NCBI GenBank assembly: GCA_022225965.2
Contig: JAKJXP020000054.1
Coordinates: 1-64,000, forward strand
DNA length: 64,000 nucleotides
Direction: 5' to 3'
DNA from: Diatrype stigma
Lineage: Eukaryota > Ascomycota > Sordariomycetes > Xylariales > Diatrypaceae
The notes beneath the pieces are model-generated. The model was given only the letters and a program-made list of their open reading frames with translations, was not told the DNA's origin and ran no database searches. Each line of letters opens with the position of its first letter. Position 1 is the stretch's first letter. Shown one piece after another: positions 46,600 to 58,986 of the stretch. Position numbers and translations under genes: made by a program.

Positions 46600-49500
46600 A
46601 ATAATACTGCAATTCCTTTTTATTATTACATACTTACATTTCGAATCCTATCCTTATCGTTATTTTCGTTAATAGCCATATCGAAATACAAACAGGCCGA
46701 AACCTTAGCCCAAAATGTTACCAGCAATATACGGACAGGCCCCTTTAATAATCCTTTAAAAATCGACCCTATTACCTTAAAAACTTAGGTACGATTGCTT
46801 AAATTAATTTCTATCATTACGAATTATTTACTAGCGATACTTAATTATTTTAATCCGATAGTAATTAACTAAAAAAAGTTCGATCCGGATATAATAGATT
46901 ACCGTTAAAAATTGATATAAATATTAATAATACTGGCCGATTTCGAAAATATAAATTCGAATACTTTTAATGTCCGAATATCCGAAAAAACGCTCGAAAA
47001 TTATTAGGACCGGCTATAAGGCTTTACGGTAAGAAATTTTAAAATAATACCATTTTTGTTGCGAATTAATTTAAGGAATATATTTATGCAATAAAGGATT
47101 TACGTTAATAAAAGCAACGTTAAATTTAATAAAGCTTTTGCCGATTTCGTTATTACGAAAATACTTCCTATTTGGAACATAAAAAAATTAAAAATAACTA
47201 AGGCCAAATAATTTAATGCATTAACATAAAAAACGCTAATAATCGAAACCGACTAAGAAACCGTATATCCCCCGAAACGCCCTTAAAGCCAAATCCGCCC
47301 CCGGTTATTATATATACCAATAAACGAACCATTTAATTTTTCCTTATTTTATAACCCGCTTTTGCCGCGTCGCCTTATATTTTAAACCCAATCTTAATTC
47401 GATTCGAATTAATAGCTCGCCTTTAAAGCTTTTGATATTTAAAGCCCTTAAAAATTATTAATTAAATTTAAAAAAAACTTTAACCATTCGAACTAATGCT
47501 TTAATTTCCGTATTAACCAATGCTTAAATCCATATGCCGATTTTCGCCTTAATTTTCGCCTTAACCGATAATAACCGCTTTTGCCGCTTTAGGAATATTA
47601 TAACCAATCGTTTCCGAAATATCCAACCTAACCAAAATATTTTCCAATAGGATTTCCCCCGTACCTTAATTATTTATATATGGATTATAATACGGCATAT
47701 AATTCATAAACCCTTTATATATTAAAACAAAAAAACCCATATATATTGCCGTATCTAACGATCGAAACGAACGACTTAATTAAAAAAACTATGCCTTTTT
47801 TAAAACAATCCCAAATTAAATTCTTATCCGACCAATAACTAAATCCTCCTTTCGGACGCCCAAACGAAAAACAAGGACCACCCGGTTTTCCAGGTTTTTT
47901 AAAACTACCAAAAAGCTTCGGTTTTTTTTTTCCGATAATACTATCGCTTATGTTAAAATTAATTTTTATATCGGTCGATAATTAAACCTAATTAATATAT
48001 TATAACATTCCGCCGATACGAATTTAAAATAAAATGTATTTATTAACCATTATCGGATATTTCAAAAAAGCCTGGAATAAAGAAAATAACTATATAAAGA
48101 AAATATATAACATTTTCGAAAATAAATTCAAATTTTTCCTAAATATTTATTATATTACAAATATCCGTTAAATCCAGTTTTACGTCGTATTTTTAATTAT
48201 TTTATTAAAACGAATTGCTATTTACTTTTTATATAATATATTTCGTTATTAATGCTTTATTGATATATATTTCGTTATAAAATGCTACTTTAATACGAAG
48301 CAAAATAAGATTTAATATTACCTTAATTAAATTTCGATTATTTTTTTCGAAACCAAAGCCGATAAAAACAATTAAAATAAATTAAACCTAAAAATGCTTT
48401 AAATTATATTCGATAAATTTTCTTTATATTAAAAAGCATTAAAACCCGATTTCAAAAGGAAATAACAGCTTATTGCCGCAATTTATTATATATGCCGCAA
48501 CGTATTTCAATTTTAATACGCCTTTTTCGAACCTTTTATTAAATTTAAAAACATAACTAGCAAATTCCATATATCCATCGGTATCCATAAAAATCTTAAA
48601 AATGCATCGCGGCAATACTTAATTAATAAAAATAATAATAACGACGATAATAACGAATCTGGCTAATATTACGTCGACCGCAAATATTATCGCAATAATC
48701 GAAAAGGCCGGTATAATAATAATAAGCGCCTAATCCGTATATAAAAACGCAAATACTGGATATATAAAAAAAAAAGCTACTGGTTTATTAAATATACCGA
48801 AAAAAAATAAAAAAACGTTTATATTTAATAAAGGAACCGCAAAAAAGGCCGAAAAAATAATTACGCCATTTTTTTAGCCGAATACGAAAAAATTAATAAT
48901 ACGGACTTAAAGTTTAATAAAAAACACGACAATACCTTTTTAAATTATAGATTTAACGATAACCAATAAATAACCGCCGCATGCTTTTTCGATTAAGCTT
49001 TCCATTATTACATAATTACGTATCCTTTTATTAAGCAATCCAAGTTCGATATTGCCTTTATTTTCGACCGATACGCTAAATATATTTTCCAAGGAATTAT
49101 GCCAAATATAAATATAATACGAATCTCGATTATTGGCAAAGGCCAATATTTTGCCTTAATTAAGGAATTTTCCAACCGTTCCATGCCATTTAATAAGAAT
49201 CGCACCGAAAAAGCCAATATCCGTTTTAAAAACGGATTACTTATAAAATTATTCGAAACAGTTACTATCGATATACCTTTTAAATAAGTTAATTTCCATA
49301 TAATAAAAACCGATATCCCATTTTTGCTATTATTTAAAAATATAAATTAATTTAACGTATACCTTAATAACGTCATTAATTAATTAATTTATAAAAATAA
49401 TATTACGGTCCTTATTAATCGAAAATAAAAACATCCATAGTTTCATTTTAATAACGCAACCTTTTTTACGAAAATAAAGCTGCGTCGTTTATATATTCGT

Positions 49501-52240
49501 TTTGGCCATTTTTTCGTTATTAAGTTCTAAGACTTATTAAAAAAAATAGGGTACGATATTAACCCAAAAAACATTAAGGAAATTAATAAGTTTTATTATT
49601 ACTGCTAAATTAAAAAAAAGGCCCCTTAACGATTTAAGTTTACCCTTAAAAATCCGGATTTAAATTTTAATTACGAAATTGTTATAAACGTTATATATTT
49701 CGATAAATGTCCCGTTTTCCATATTGTCGATACGGTTATAAATTTCCAAGCAATACGATTTATAATTAATATATTAATAAAGAAAATCTAAAAAGCCCTT
49801 AAGCTTTATTAAATCGATACTTACTTAAAACCTTTTAATGTTTTTATTTATAACGCCGGTATTAATTTCGATAATACCGAATTCCGGAATAAAATTCGAT
49901 TTGCCGGCATTACGTATAAATAAGTTCCAATAAAAGCCCATTAATTTATTAATAAGATTAAAAAATATTACGAATTTATCCGACGAACGTATGAAATCAT
50001 TTTTAAAGAAATATAAGACCTATACGCATTTCGCTTACAAATAACCGCCAAAGCTATAAATAATATAATAAACCCGGACGGTTTCGTATTTATTTTGTTA
50101 ATTTTTAAAGCCTATTCGAAAATCAATATAAATTCGTCGCTTATGCCGTTTCAAATCCAAAGAATAATCGCAGCCCAAAAAGCAATAGCCGAAATTAAAA
50201 GGATTAAAGCCTAACGTTTAATCCGAAATGCTTTAAATATAAAAAACGGCCTTAATATCCAAAAAACGTTATTCATATTATTACCTTTTGGTAGCGAAAT
50301 ATTTATATACTACGAAAAAAATAAATGGCAAGGTTTATATAAAATTATTGCCGTTACCAATAAAAACGTTATAATCGTTTCAAATGCATTCGAAAAAACC
50401 TTTACGTATAGGAATTCGCATATTAAGCCATATATATAACTTAAAAACAATACGAAGCCGCCTTAAAACCTAAAAATCGAATTATCCAAATTAGGATTAA
50501 ACTTTAATTTAGCGGATTACGACATTATTTCGAAAAAAAACCTTAACATATTATTTTTTAATGCAACGTATTTTAATATAAAAAAAAAACATAACCGTAT
50601 TTTAACAATTAAATTATAAGCAAAAAATAAAATCGTAGCCCTTAATAAACCATACGAAGCCTTGAATATAAAAAGACTTAATGCCTTATTCGAAAATAAT
50701 ATATTATAACCGGTTATTTATAATAAAGCCATTTATTAAAAAGCTATTATTCTTAAATCCCGAATAATTCGCAAGATTAAAGGAAAAAATATATCAAGCC
50801 CTTACGAAAAGTTCCGATTGGTCGTATAAAAATATGGAAATCCTAATAAAAACTTCATTATAACGTATGCCCCTATTATTTAAAAAACAAATTAACGATT
50901 AATTATAGCCTTAACATTTACGTTACGATACTAAAATATAAAGATTATAATTCGAAACATTACGATGGCTTATATCCAATTAAAGACGCCTATAAAACGC
51001 ATTATTTTTATACGACTGCTATCGGAATTAAAAAATAAGTATTCCGAAAAAACGATATTACGTATTATAAAGCCGTTATACGAATTAACTAAATTAGGCA
51101 TATATTAGTTTAAAACTTATTTTTGCTATTACTAATAAAAGCTATATATAAATTCTTCGTTATTTAATCCATGCTTATTAATAATCCGTATCGAATAATT
51201 ATTCGGCATAATAAGCCTTTAAATTAACGATATCTTTAATATTAACATAATGGATTTTATAAAAAAAAAATAAAGCATTAATTAAAGCCAACATTAAAGC
51301 GCGTCCGTAAAAAATCCTAAAAAACGGGATTACCGAGAATTTTAACGGTTTACGCTTAATCGTTTATTTAAAAGGAAACGGCCTTTTAGCGATCCAAAAG
51401 GAACAAGCTAAAAAGCTGGCATTATTTAATCCCAAAATATCGGATATGCTTAAGAAATATATTAAGCAAAAAGCCCGAAAAGCTTATATTTTTTTTATTT
51501 ATTAACCCGAAATAGCTTTTAATTATTTTACGGCTACTTAATATATAAAGCCTGGCCCTAAAAAGGTTAAGTTATTAAACGTCCGGATTTAATAATAAAT
51601 AAATAACAAAAACCGCAAATTTAATTATATTTAATTAAATCTTTAAAATTTTCGATTATATGTTTTCGTTAATGAATTTTTTGCGAATAATAAGGACTTA
51701 AATTTATAAATCGAATACGTTATCGTATTTAAAAACGAGAAATTTACGTCCCAAATTAATGAATTTACCGTTATTAGCAATATTATTTATTAATCGTTTA
51801 TTAAATATAAAAAAATAACTCGAAACGTTTTCGTTAGCGAAATTTATGGCATAATATAAGGCTTTAACGTCGAATACGTTATTTATCGTACCATTAATAC
51901 GATCTTAAAACGTTTAATTCTTCCCCGCGTTTCGTTCGTTTTTTATACGGATTTTCTTTTCTTATACCAATACTTGGTACAAATAAAAAGCATTAACGAA
52001 AAGCGATTAATAATTAATCTTATGGCCCTTCGTTAATCGTATAAAAATAAGGAAATAAATGAAATCCGATAAATCCATGGTAATTATAACCCGATTAATG
52101 CCATAACGAAAACGTCCCTTAATAAATCGATAAGGTCGTTAATTAATTGCAACGAAATTAACATAAAATTAAAAGAATAAATAAAAAGGAAATAATAATT
52201 TAAAAAATAAAGAATTATGTAATTAAATCGACGATACAAT
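46600..52240 (+). pseudogene. copia gag-pol polyprotein remnant
   Basis: Plus-strand pieces in order: a protease/pre-integrase stretch near 49,000-49,290 (FDRYAKYIFQGIMPNIN, IGKGQYFALIKEF); an integrase with IDTYLKPFNVFIYNAGINF at about 49,815-49,875 and a later TYEIIFKEI; and a reverse transcriptase with FIITYAPII, NITMAYIQLKTPIKR and IIKPLYEL. The RT catalytic pair now reads N-D (51236-51241), the first Asp having become Asn. RNase H ends with YGNYNPINAITKTSLNK-like sequence near 52,075-52,130. Stops are frequent throughout. The order integrase before RT defines Ty1/copia. Confidence 0.85.
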
Positions 52241-52273
52241 TCGCAATTAAATCGCAAAAAAAAATAAAATAAG

Positions 52274-52458
52274 TAATAGTTATATTCTAACGCGCTGGCA
52301 CGCATTGCCATTATATAAACGAACTAATCCTATATAACTGCAGGCTTCCGCTAGCAGTTCCTTAAATAAACTTCTTCCTATTTTAAACACTTTAATACAT
52401 AATCGTCTCACCTAATTATTATTTGCTTTTTTTAATTATACGTACGTATTTATTAACA
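52274..52458 (+). repeat. 3' LTR of the copia element
   Basis: Partner of 46338-46522. It keeps the CA end (AACA) that the 5' copy has lost to TA. Confidence 0.92.
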
Positions 52459-54120
52459 AATTACTTAATATTATAACGCGGTTATTCCAAGCCTGTTATT
52501 CGTAAGATTATTTCGAAATACGATGCAAATGTTTGCCCCATTAATAAAGATCGTATTTTTAACGAGTTCTTTTAAATTAATAATACCTATCGAGTTATGC
52601 TTGCTATTATATCTTTCGGAATGGGTTTAAATATTCCTAATATAAGAAGAATTATTCAATTTAACCTATTCCTTAATGCGAGCCTTTTTAATATATGGCA
52701 ACGTATTAGACGTATTATAAAAAAACAAATCGATTAAGGAATTGCTTATATTTTTGCTTTATATTGGGCTTTTAATAATTTAAGCATTTCGAAAAATATC
52801 CCGAAAGCTTTAAAGCCTAAAATATCCCATTATCGTCGATTACAGGCTTAGCTTGCTCATGCCCCCCGAATACGCACATTTTTATATAAAATAACATTAA
52901 TAAAAAGAAATAATAACGATAATGCTATTAATTAAGCAAACGAAACCAGCCAAGCTAATAATCTTGCTTTATATAATTCTGTAACAAAAAAACGGAATAT
53001 ACCGGTATTTTTACTTAAAGCCTTGCAAAAATTTTTTAACATTATTACCAAGATTAAGTAATTAAAATAAGACGAAATTAATAAATTTAAATTAAATCCT
53101 ATTGTTTTTATTTTCTTAAATGCCTTTTATTTTAAAAAGGTTATTCTTATTTATTTCCAAAAACCGCTAAATAACCCGAATTTCGAATATAAGTAGGTCG
53201 TAAAAAAAGAAAACTATTGCAATGCTTATACTAACGATTTAAATCGAATTCCAGCCCTATTACCTCGGCCTAAAGCCATTACGGATAAATCGCAAGCCGC
53301 TTCGTTTTCGGGAGTTGCCTTAAAGCTTTTGTTTTTATAATATAAAAAATAAGCATAAGGCCTTATTAATCCCGTCCGGTACGATTTAATAAGGGACTTC
53401 TTTATGGAATCGAAATTATAATATGCCATCTTTAAGTAATTTTCTTCGAAAAAATAATATCTCCCGTTTTTAAACGTCGCTGGTTTAATAAACAAAATGC
53501 CCAACTTATCCAATTAAAAGCACCTTATTAACTAGGGTAATTCTTTAATTGCTTTCTATATTTAGTCATTCCCTATGATTCGTTAGCGCTAAGAAACCAT
53601 TAGGAATAATAAAAAACAAAAAAAAAAAAGGCCAGAAAATAGGCTCCTTTGCTTTTACCTATTGCTCGAATCCGTAAGATTCCGAATAAAAAGGCATTAC
53701 CTTTGGCTATACGGGTTCGTTAGGATTTATAAAAAGAATTAATTTAGCAATAAAAAAGCTATATATAAGTGTTATCTTAAAAGCGAATGGCGCCATTTTT
53801 AAGTATTATTTAATTATATATATAAAGATTTAAATATTTAGCAATACCAGCCAAATTCGAGTTTGTATTTTAGCTTAAAGGAAAGAATCCAAGTTGTTTA
53901 TAACGAATTTAATATCGTTATTTAGCCCTTTTTCCTTTTCTTCTTTAATAAATTCAAAAAAAATACGTAAAGGTTTTAATTCGTTATTATCGCCCTTTTT
54001 TTTTAATTTCTCGTAAAATATTAAAGCGTTTTAAAAATGCCGCTTCGGCCGCCGCACGTTGCTCTTTCGTTATGATTCTATATTCGGACCGCACATTTAT
54101 TTCCATACATTAATATAGCT
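52459..54120 (+). pseudogene. RecQ-like helicase, C-terminal half
   Basis: The helicase resumes at the duplicated AATTA: NYLIL then SKPVIRKIISKYDANVCPIN, FKINNTYRVMLAIISFGMGL, NIPNIRRIIQFNLFLNASLF, the motif VI region NIWQRIRR, and GIAYIFALYWAFNNL. RecQ motifs V and VI are recognisable, though Q-R-x-G-R now reads QRIRR. The same frame continues through SHYRRLQAQLAHAPRIRT and NRIPALLPRPKAITDKSQAA to about 53,340. Protein-like sequence then persists, with a shift of frame, to about 54,120 (KRFKNAASAAARCSFVMILYS). The end of the gene is not certain. Stops are TAA/TAG as elsewhere in the island. Confidence 0.7.
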
Positions 54121-54899
54121 TATAAAGCAATCTGAATAAAATTACGTACTTAAGGCTAAAGCTAAAGCAAAAAAATATTAGGCTAAAGCTAAAGTTATAT
54201 TATGATTTATCGATTTATTAATTAGGAATTAACGACATTTAAAATATAATACTGTTATTAACCGCAGCATTTCTTTTTTTGGCTATTATATAAACAACCA
54301 ATATAAGCCTTTCTATTAATTCCAATATATACGTCCCATAGGTTTCTATTATTTCGGCAACGAATATACTTTTATTTAATAAGGCCAAATACTTATAACA
54401 ATGCTATCTTAAGATTTCGATTATAACTAGCAGTACCAAAAGGAAAATTAAAATTACCCCTTTTGGCGCTGCCAGCCTTATATCGAAAAGTTCTTTAAAC
54501 CGAAAGATCCAATAAGGGAATAAAAAAAAGAGCAATGGGCCGAATGGTTTAGCGGCGGCGAATAATTTCGTAAGCTGCCTGAATAGCATTTTATGCTATT
54601 TTAAGGGCTATAAATAGCCAATTAAATACATTATATTTAACCAGAACTAATAGATTTTATTTATATACCTTTGGGCTTTTATATGGCGGCCGACTTTTTA
54701 ATTCTCTTAGCGGAAGGCGGCGATAGCGAAGATGATATATTATATGGGTTTCTTTAATCCGAAGAATCCGAAACGGCAAACATAATTATTGTTACTATTG
54801 TTATTAATAGTAATAATAATGAAAATAATAATATAAATGAAATTATTATTATTGATTAATAAAATTAAAGGAAAAAAAAAGAAAAACCGAAATACAGAT
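54121..54899. other. AT-rich spacer, not assigned
   Basis: This lies between the helicase remnant and the tandem array. A short frame at 54404-54589 on the minus strand is hydrophobic but has no support. Nothing is recognised. Confidence 0.4.
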
Positions 54900-55330
54900 G
54901 CGTTATTAATTAAGTAAGTATATTATAATACATCCAAATAGAAATCCTTTCTAGTTATTAATTAATTAGGTATATTATAATACATTAAAATAAAAACCCT
55001 TCCTAGCTATTAATTAATTAGGTATATTATAATACACTAAAATAAGAACCCTTTTATATTACCAATTAATTATGTATATTAATATATCCAAACAGAAATC
55101 CTTTTTAATTAGGTATGTTATAATATATCTAAATAGGAATTCTTCTTAGGTATTAATTAATTAGGTATATTATAATATATTAAAATAAAAACCCTTTCAT
55201 ATTACCAATTAATTATATATATTAATATGTCCAAATAGGAATTCTTTTTAGCTAGGTATATTATAATATACCTAAGCAGGAATTCTTTTTAGTTATTAAT
55301 TAATTAAATATATTATAATACATTTAATTA
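54900..55330. repeat. TA-rich tandem array, about 50-55 bp units
   Basis: About eight degenerate units share ATTAATTAATTAGGTATATT, TATAATACA and AAATAGGAATYCTTTYTAG segments. Unit length varies and some units lack the ATTAATTAATT part. The array separates the helicase remnant from the DUF6589-like ORF. It is not CRISPR: the units are contiguous, without unique spacers. Confidence 0.85.
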
Positions 55331-55539
55331 ATATTACGATAAAAGCCCACGATTATTACGGCAACGATTTAATATTTATTTAATTAGCCAGTTAATTAAT
55401 AATTAAATAATTAATTTTATTTATAACGCTTATTAAAAGTATTTAATCGTTTATTATAATCCGTTAATTCTTTTATCGTAATTTCGAAAATTAATTAATA
55501 GCAATAAGGTTTAAGTTATAAAATCAGAAATTATTAATT

Positions 55540-58199
55540 CCGGCATTATTAACCGCATCAAAAAGGCATTTATCCTTTTTATTTTAGTTAATAATGTCGT
55601 TTTTTATGCCTTCCATTATGTTAACGCCAAAAATGGCACGTTAATTAGCCGCATTAATAAATTTAAAAATTATATCGTTAAAGTTATTAAGCTTTTATAA
55701 CAAAACTTATTAACCGCGTTCGAAAATATTAAAAGCATTATACGTATCGGGCTTATTATGATTATAATAAATTATGCCATTTTTAAATAATTTATAGGCA
55801 TACGACATAATATTAACGAAAACATTATTACCTTTATATATACCCTTATAATACGTTTCGTTAAAGATATGTTCGATAAATTTGCATATAATAGCAAAAT
55901 AATTGCCGTTTAAGGCCAAACGAAAAAAAGTCGACCGAATATCGTAAGTCGAATTTTTATTATGCTTAATATTAAGAATATAGGAATTATTTATATGCTT
56001 TAACATTAAGTTAATAGCTTTATATATGTTATCGGCGGTAATATAATAAATTAGCCTATTCTTAAAAATAGCATTGCGAATAATTTTATTAAGGCAAATT
56101 TCGGAATATAAAATCCAAACAAAATAAAGCATTTCCGGGCTATAATTAAATAATTTACTTCCTTAAAACATAATAAAAAGTTAAGGAATAATATTAATAA
56201 GCAAGCCATAATTTTTATGGCGAATAGCTTCGTATATAATTAAAAAAACCTTAATATATTGCATAAAACGATATTAATTACGAAATTCCAAATTAATATT
56301 GCCGTTATTAACGCTAAAGTATTTATTCGTTTAGCCTTTTTTAATAAAAACCATCGTTTAAGTATCGTTAAGGATTTCATTAACGAAAGTTTTATGGTTT
56401 AAAATGGCTTGCTTAATATTATCGATATTAATTTGGTTATCGAAAAGAATTTTTCGGATATATAAGCCGTTTATTACGAAGGCAAGGATTTAAGCAATAA
56501 AGCCGTAAACCAATAAAAATACGGCTTAATAATATTTTATATTCTTTTTATTAATATATTTTCCGTATTAAAAGAAATCGACGTTTGCCTTAAGCATAAT
56601 ACCGCTTCGTTCTTTATTTTCCGTATTCCAAAATATACGAAATAGCATTTCGATATAATTAAATTCGATATAAAAGAAAGCAAGAACCGGAAATATTTAT
56701 TTCCTTTGCTTTTAGGAATTATTAATTTCGAATTGGAACTGTTTAATTCGGCGTATAAAGAAGGTCGTTTTTTAATTACCGTATATCATTAATTATATTA
56801 TAACATTAATAATAAAACAGCAGCTTAAATATTCGGAATTTATACGTTAAACGATTTTCGTATTTCTTAAACTCGAATCGGCGCTTTCAAAATTTCTCGT
56901 ATAGCTTATAAATATCTTTAACAATTCCTTTATTTTCGAATATAGCGCCTAATTAAAGATATAAACTATTGCGATACTTAATACGTTTAATAATAAGAAG
57001 CTTTAAAAGCTTTAATTTATTATCGAAAATCAGGTTTAAAATAAAGAACTTAATAAAATACTTAAAAGCCTCGTTAAAGGAGCTAAAACGAAAAAGCAAA
57101 TATTTTAAAATCATATTACGAATAAATGGCTATTTAAGATTAAGGGATTTTTAAAAAAAGGGTTCTTAAAAATCCGAGCAGCTAATAAGACATACGGTTA
57201 TAAAGTTAATTATTCGTACTTGTTTATTACTTATTAGCTTACGAATTTTGTTTAAAAAATTAAAGTTATCGTATATAACAATATTATCAAAATCGTAAGC
57301 AATTCGCTTAATATTTTTCTCGGCCTTTTTAGCCATGTTTATAAATATACGATTTAATACAAAATAAAAAAAATAATACTTATGTTAAAAAAGGTATTAA
57401 TAACGCGGCGGGAAATGCCATTAGCAAACATATAAATACCCAAAACCTACCGCAAAAATCTATTAATATTTTGGGCATAGCCTTTTAATAGGAATAAAGC
57501 TAATAAATAGATTTAACCTCCGGATTTATTATTATTGGTTATTTCGATAATTGTTTTATAAGCTTTATTTTGATTCCGTAAGAATTAAGTAAAAAGGGCT
57601 ACCATTAATGGCGCCTTTTTCTTAAGTATTGGCTAGGCTTATAATAGGATTTTTTAAAGTCATTTTATATTGCAAATTTCGGCGATAATAACCTTTTCTT
57701 TTACGTAATTCTTATAGGGCTTAAAATTAACAAAAGGAGGTTCTTAAATAAGATCCTTTATTTTTTGGCGAATTATACGAATAATAAAAAAGCCCTGGAT
57801 TAATTTATTGCTATTCGTTTTAATTATAGCTAATTCTTAATTTTCCAATAATTGCTGCATTTTTAAACGACGCAATTCGTTTATAAACGTAGCTTTATAG
57901 GTTAAATCCGTAACTTAATCGCATATAAATGCTTTAAAATTATAATGCTTAAATTCTTTATTTCGTTATTAAACCGGATATCGTTAAGAATTACGGAGAT
58001 TTTTTTAATAAACGATCGTTTTTTATACGATATTTTTAATAATATTTATAAATGCTTTAAAATTATTTTTAACTTTAACGGAACGATTTTTACTTAAATC
58101 CTAAATTTGGGATTCCTTTTGTTGCTGCAATAAATTGGGAAATTCGAAAAGTTCCGAAATTAAAAAGGAATTATTCAGCTTTATATTTAAGAACGCCAT
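55540..58199 (-). pseudogene. DUF6589-family ORF, RIP-inactivated
   Basis: A minus-strand frame starts near 58,199 (MAFLNIKLNNSFLISELFEF, LLQQQKESQ). It continues with many stops through YDNFNFLNKIRKLISN at about 57,230-57,290 and EMLYF then VWILYSEICLNKIIRNAIFK at about 56,070-56,130. It ends with HNKNSTYDIRSTFFRLALNG and KFIEHIFNETYYKG at about 55,850-55,970. The DNFNF block and the C-terminal pattern H-x-x-x-S-T-x-D-I...LALNG resemble fungal DUF6589 proteins, which often occur as multicopy, transposon-like genes of unknown activity. The one stop-free stretch is 55710-56132 (140 codons). Repeated copies elsewhere would explain why RIP hit it. The family call is from memory. Confidence 0.6.
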
Positions 58200-58520
58200 A
58201 ATAAATTGGATTCTTAATTAAATTTAGCCGCAGAAATACGATTTTTATACGACCAAAAATCTGAAATCGTTACGAATTTAATGGTATATTTGGCTCATTA
58301 ATAAGACGTATATTCATTAAGGAAATCCGCGTTAAATATAAATCTACCTAATTTTTCGCGTTACTTACGTTTATTATCCGATTGCGGTTTTAAATTAATT
58401 TACGTTAATCCTCGACCTTAAATAAACAAAAATTCTAATTGGCTAAATTATATTCTTACGTTAATTTTAGGCTTTATGGGCATTACAGTATATCGGGCGG
58501 GGCGCCGAAGGCGTTAAAAA

Positions 58521-58986
58521 AGCAAAAATTAGCGCAGAGAAAGGTCTGAGCCTTTGAGATAACTTGCTTGCTACCTTAGCTCCATTAAGGTCCGAAGGGA
58601 TAAGGGCCACCTGCAGCCAGCCAACGACAGGCCAGCGACGGCCTTAGGCTTAGCCATTTACCGGGTCCCCAACCCACCATGTTCCGGACGGACTGTCCAG
58701 GTCCTTGCAACCGACAATTTATCGGACAGGGCCAATTTATGTTAGTTGTTAAGGCTTGTGTCAATCTACATACATAGTCTACATACATATTTTATATTTA
58801 TCCACTCAACTCGTCACACTTCTACGCACCTGCACTGCACCACCTATTTATACCTACCAACGACCAAATCTCCCCTCTCAACTCCCTTCTGCTCTGTCCT
58901 GTTCTGTTCGCAGGCAATTCCCTACGAACGAACGAACGACATACGCCCCGACCCGACCCGAGCCCGACCAGACCAGACCCAGCACA
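58521..58986. promoter_or_regulatory. Promoter and 5' leader of the pyruvate carrier gene
   Basis: GC content recovers here within a few tens of bases. The last 150 bases are pyrimidine-rich (CTCCCCTCTCAACTCCCTTCT) with CGAACGAACGAACGAC just before the start region. No other feature is recognised. Confidence 0.5.

Larger units (their letters stand above)
46338..52458 (+). mobile_element. Ty1/copia LTR retrotransposon nested in the helicase, RIP-inactivated
   Basis: Two 185 bp LTRs (46338-46522 and 52274-52458) bound a 6,121 bp element. The 5-mer AATTA occurs directly before it (46333-46337) and directly after it (52459-52463), a perfect target-site duplication. Ends read TA...TA/CA where TG...CA is expected, consistent with RIP. 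An A-rich former polypurine tract (GCAAAAAAAAATAAAATAAG) precedes the 3' LTR. Internal reading on the plus strand gives copia-type order: gag/protease, integrase, reverse transcriptase, RNase H. Confidence 0.93.
35100..58520. other. 23 kb AT-rich RIP island (dead transposon block)
   Basis: Base composition changes sharply near 35,100 and returns near 58,490-58,540. Inside, TpA is abundant and CpA/TpG are rare, while remaining C residues sit mainly in CpG or CpC. Frames that resemble transposon proteins are full of TAA and TAG where relatives have CAA, CAG or TGG. This is the signature of repeat-induced point mutation acting on repeated DNA. Such islands are usually heterochromatic in ascomycetes. 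The individual elements are listed separately. The 35,100-35,525 segment is AT-rich but not assigned. Confidence 0.93.

Noticed and set aside
54900..55330. Possible CRISPR-like array
   Set aside because: The units are contiguous and degenerate with no unique spacers, and the organism is a eukaryote.
35100..58520. Centromere or Starship giant transposon
   Set aside because: At 23 kb the island is short for a regional centromere, its content is accounted for mostly by two LTR elements and two ORFs, and no DUF3435 tyrosine recombinase was seen.
58585..58788. Short minus-strand frame at the right edge of the island
   Set aside because: No homology, no splice context, and it overlaps the expected promoter of the pyruvate carrier gene.
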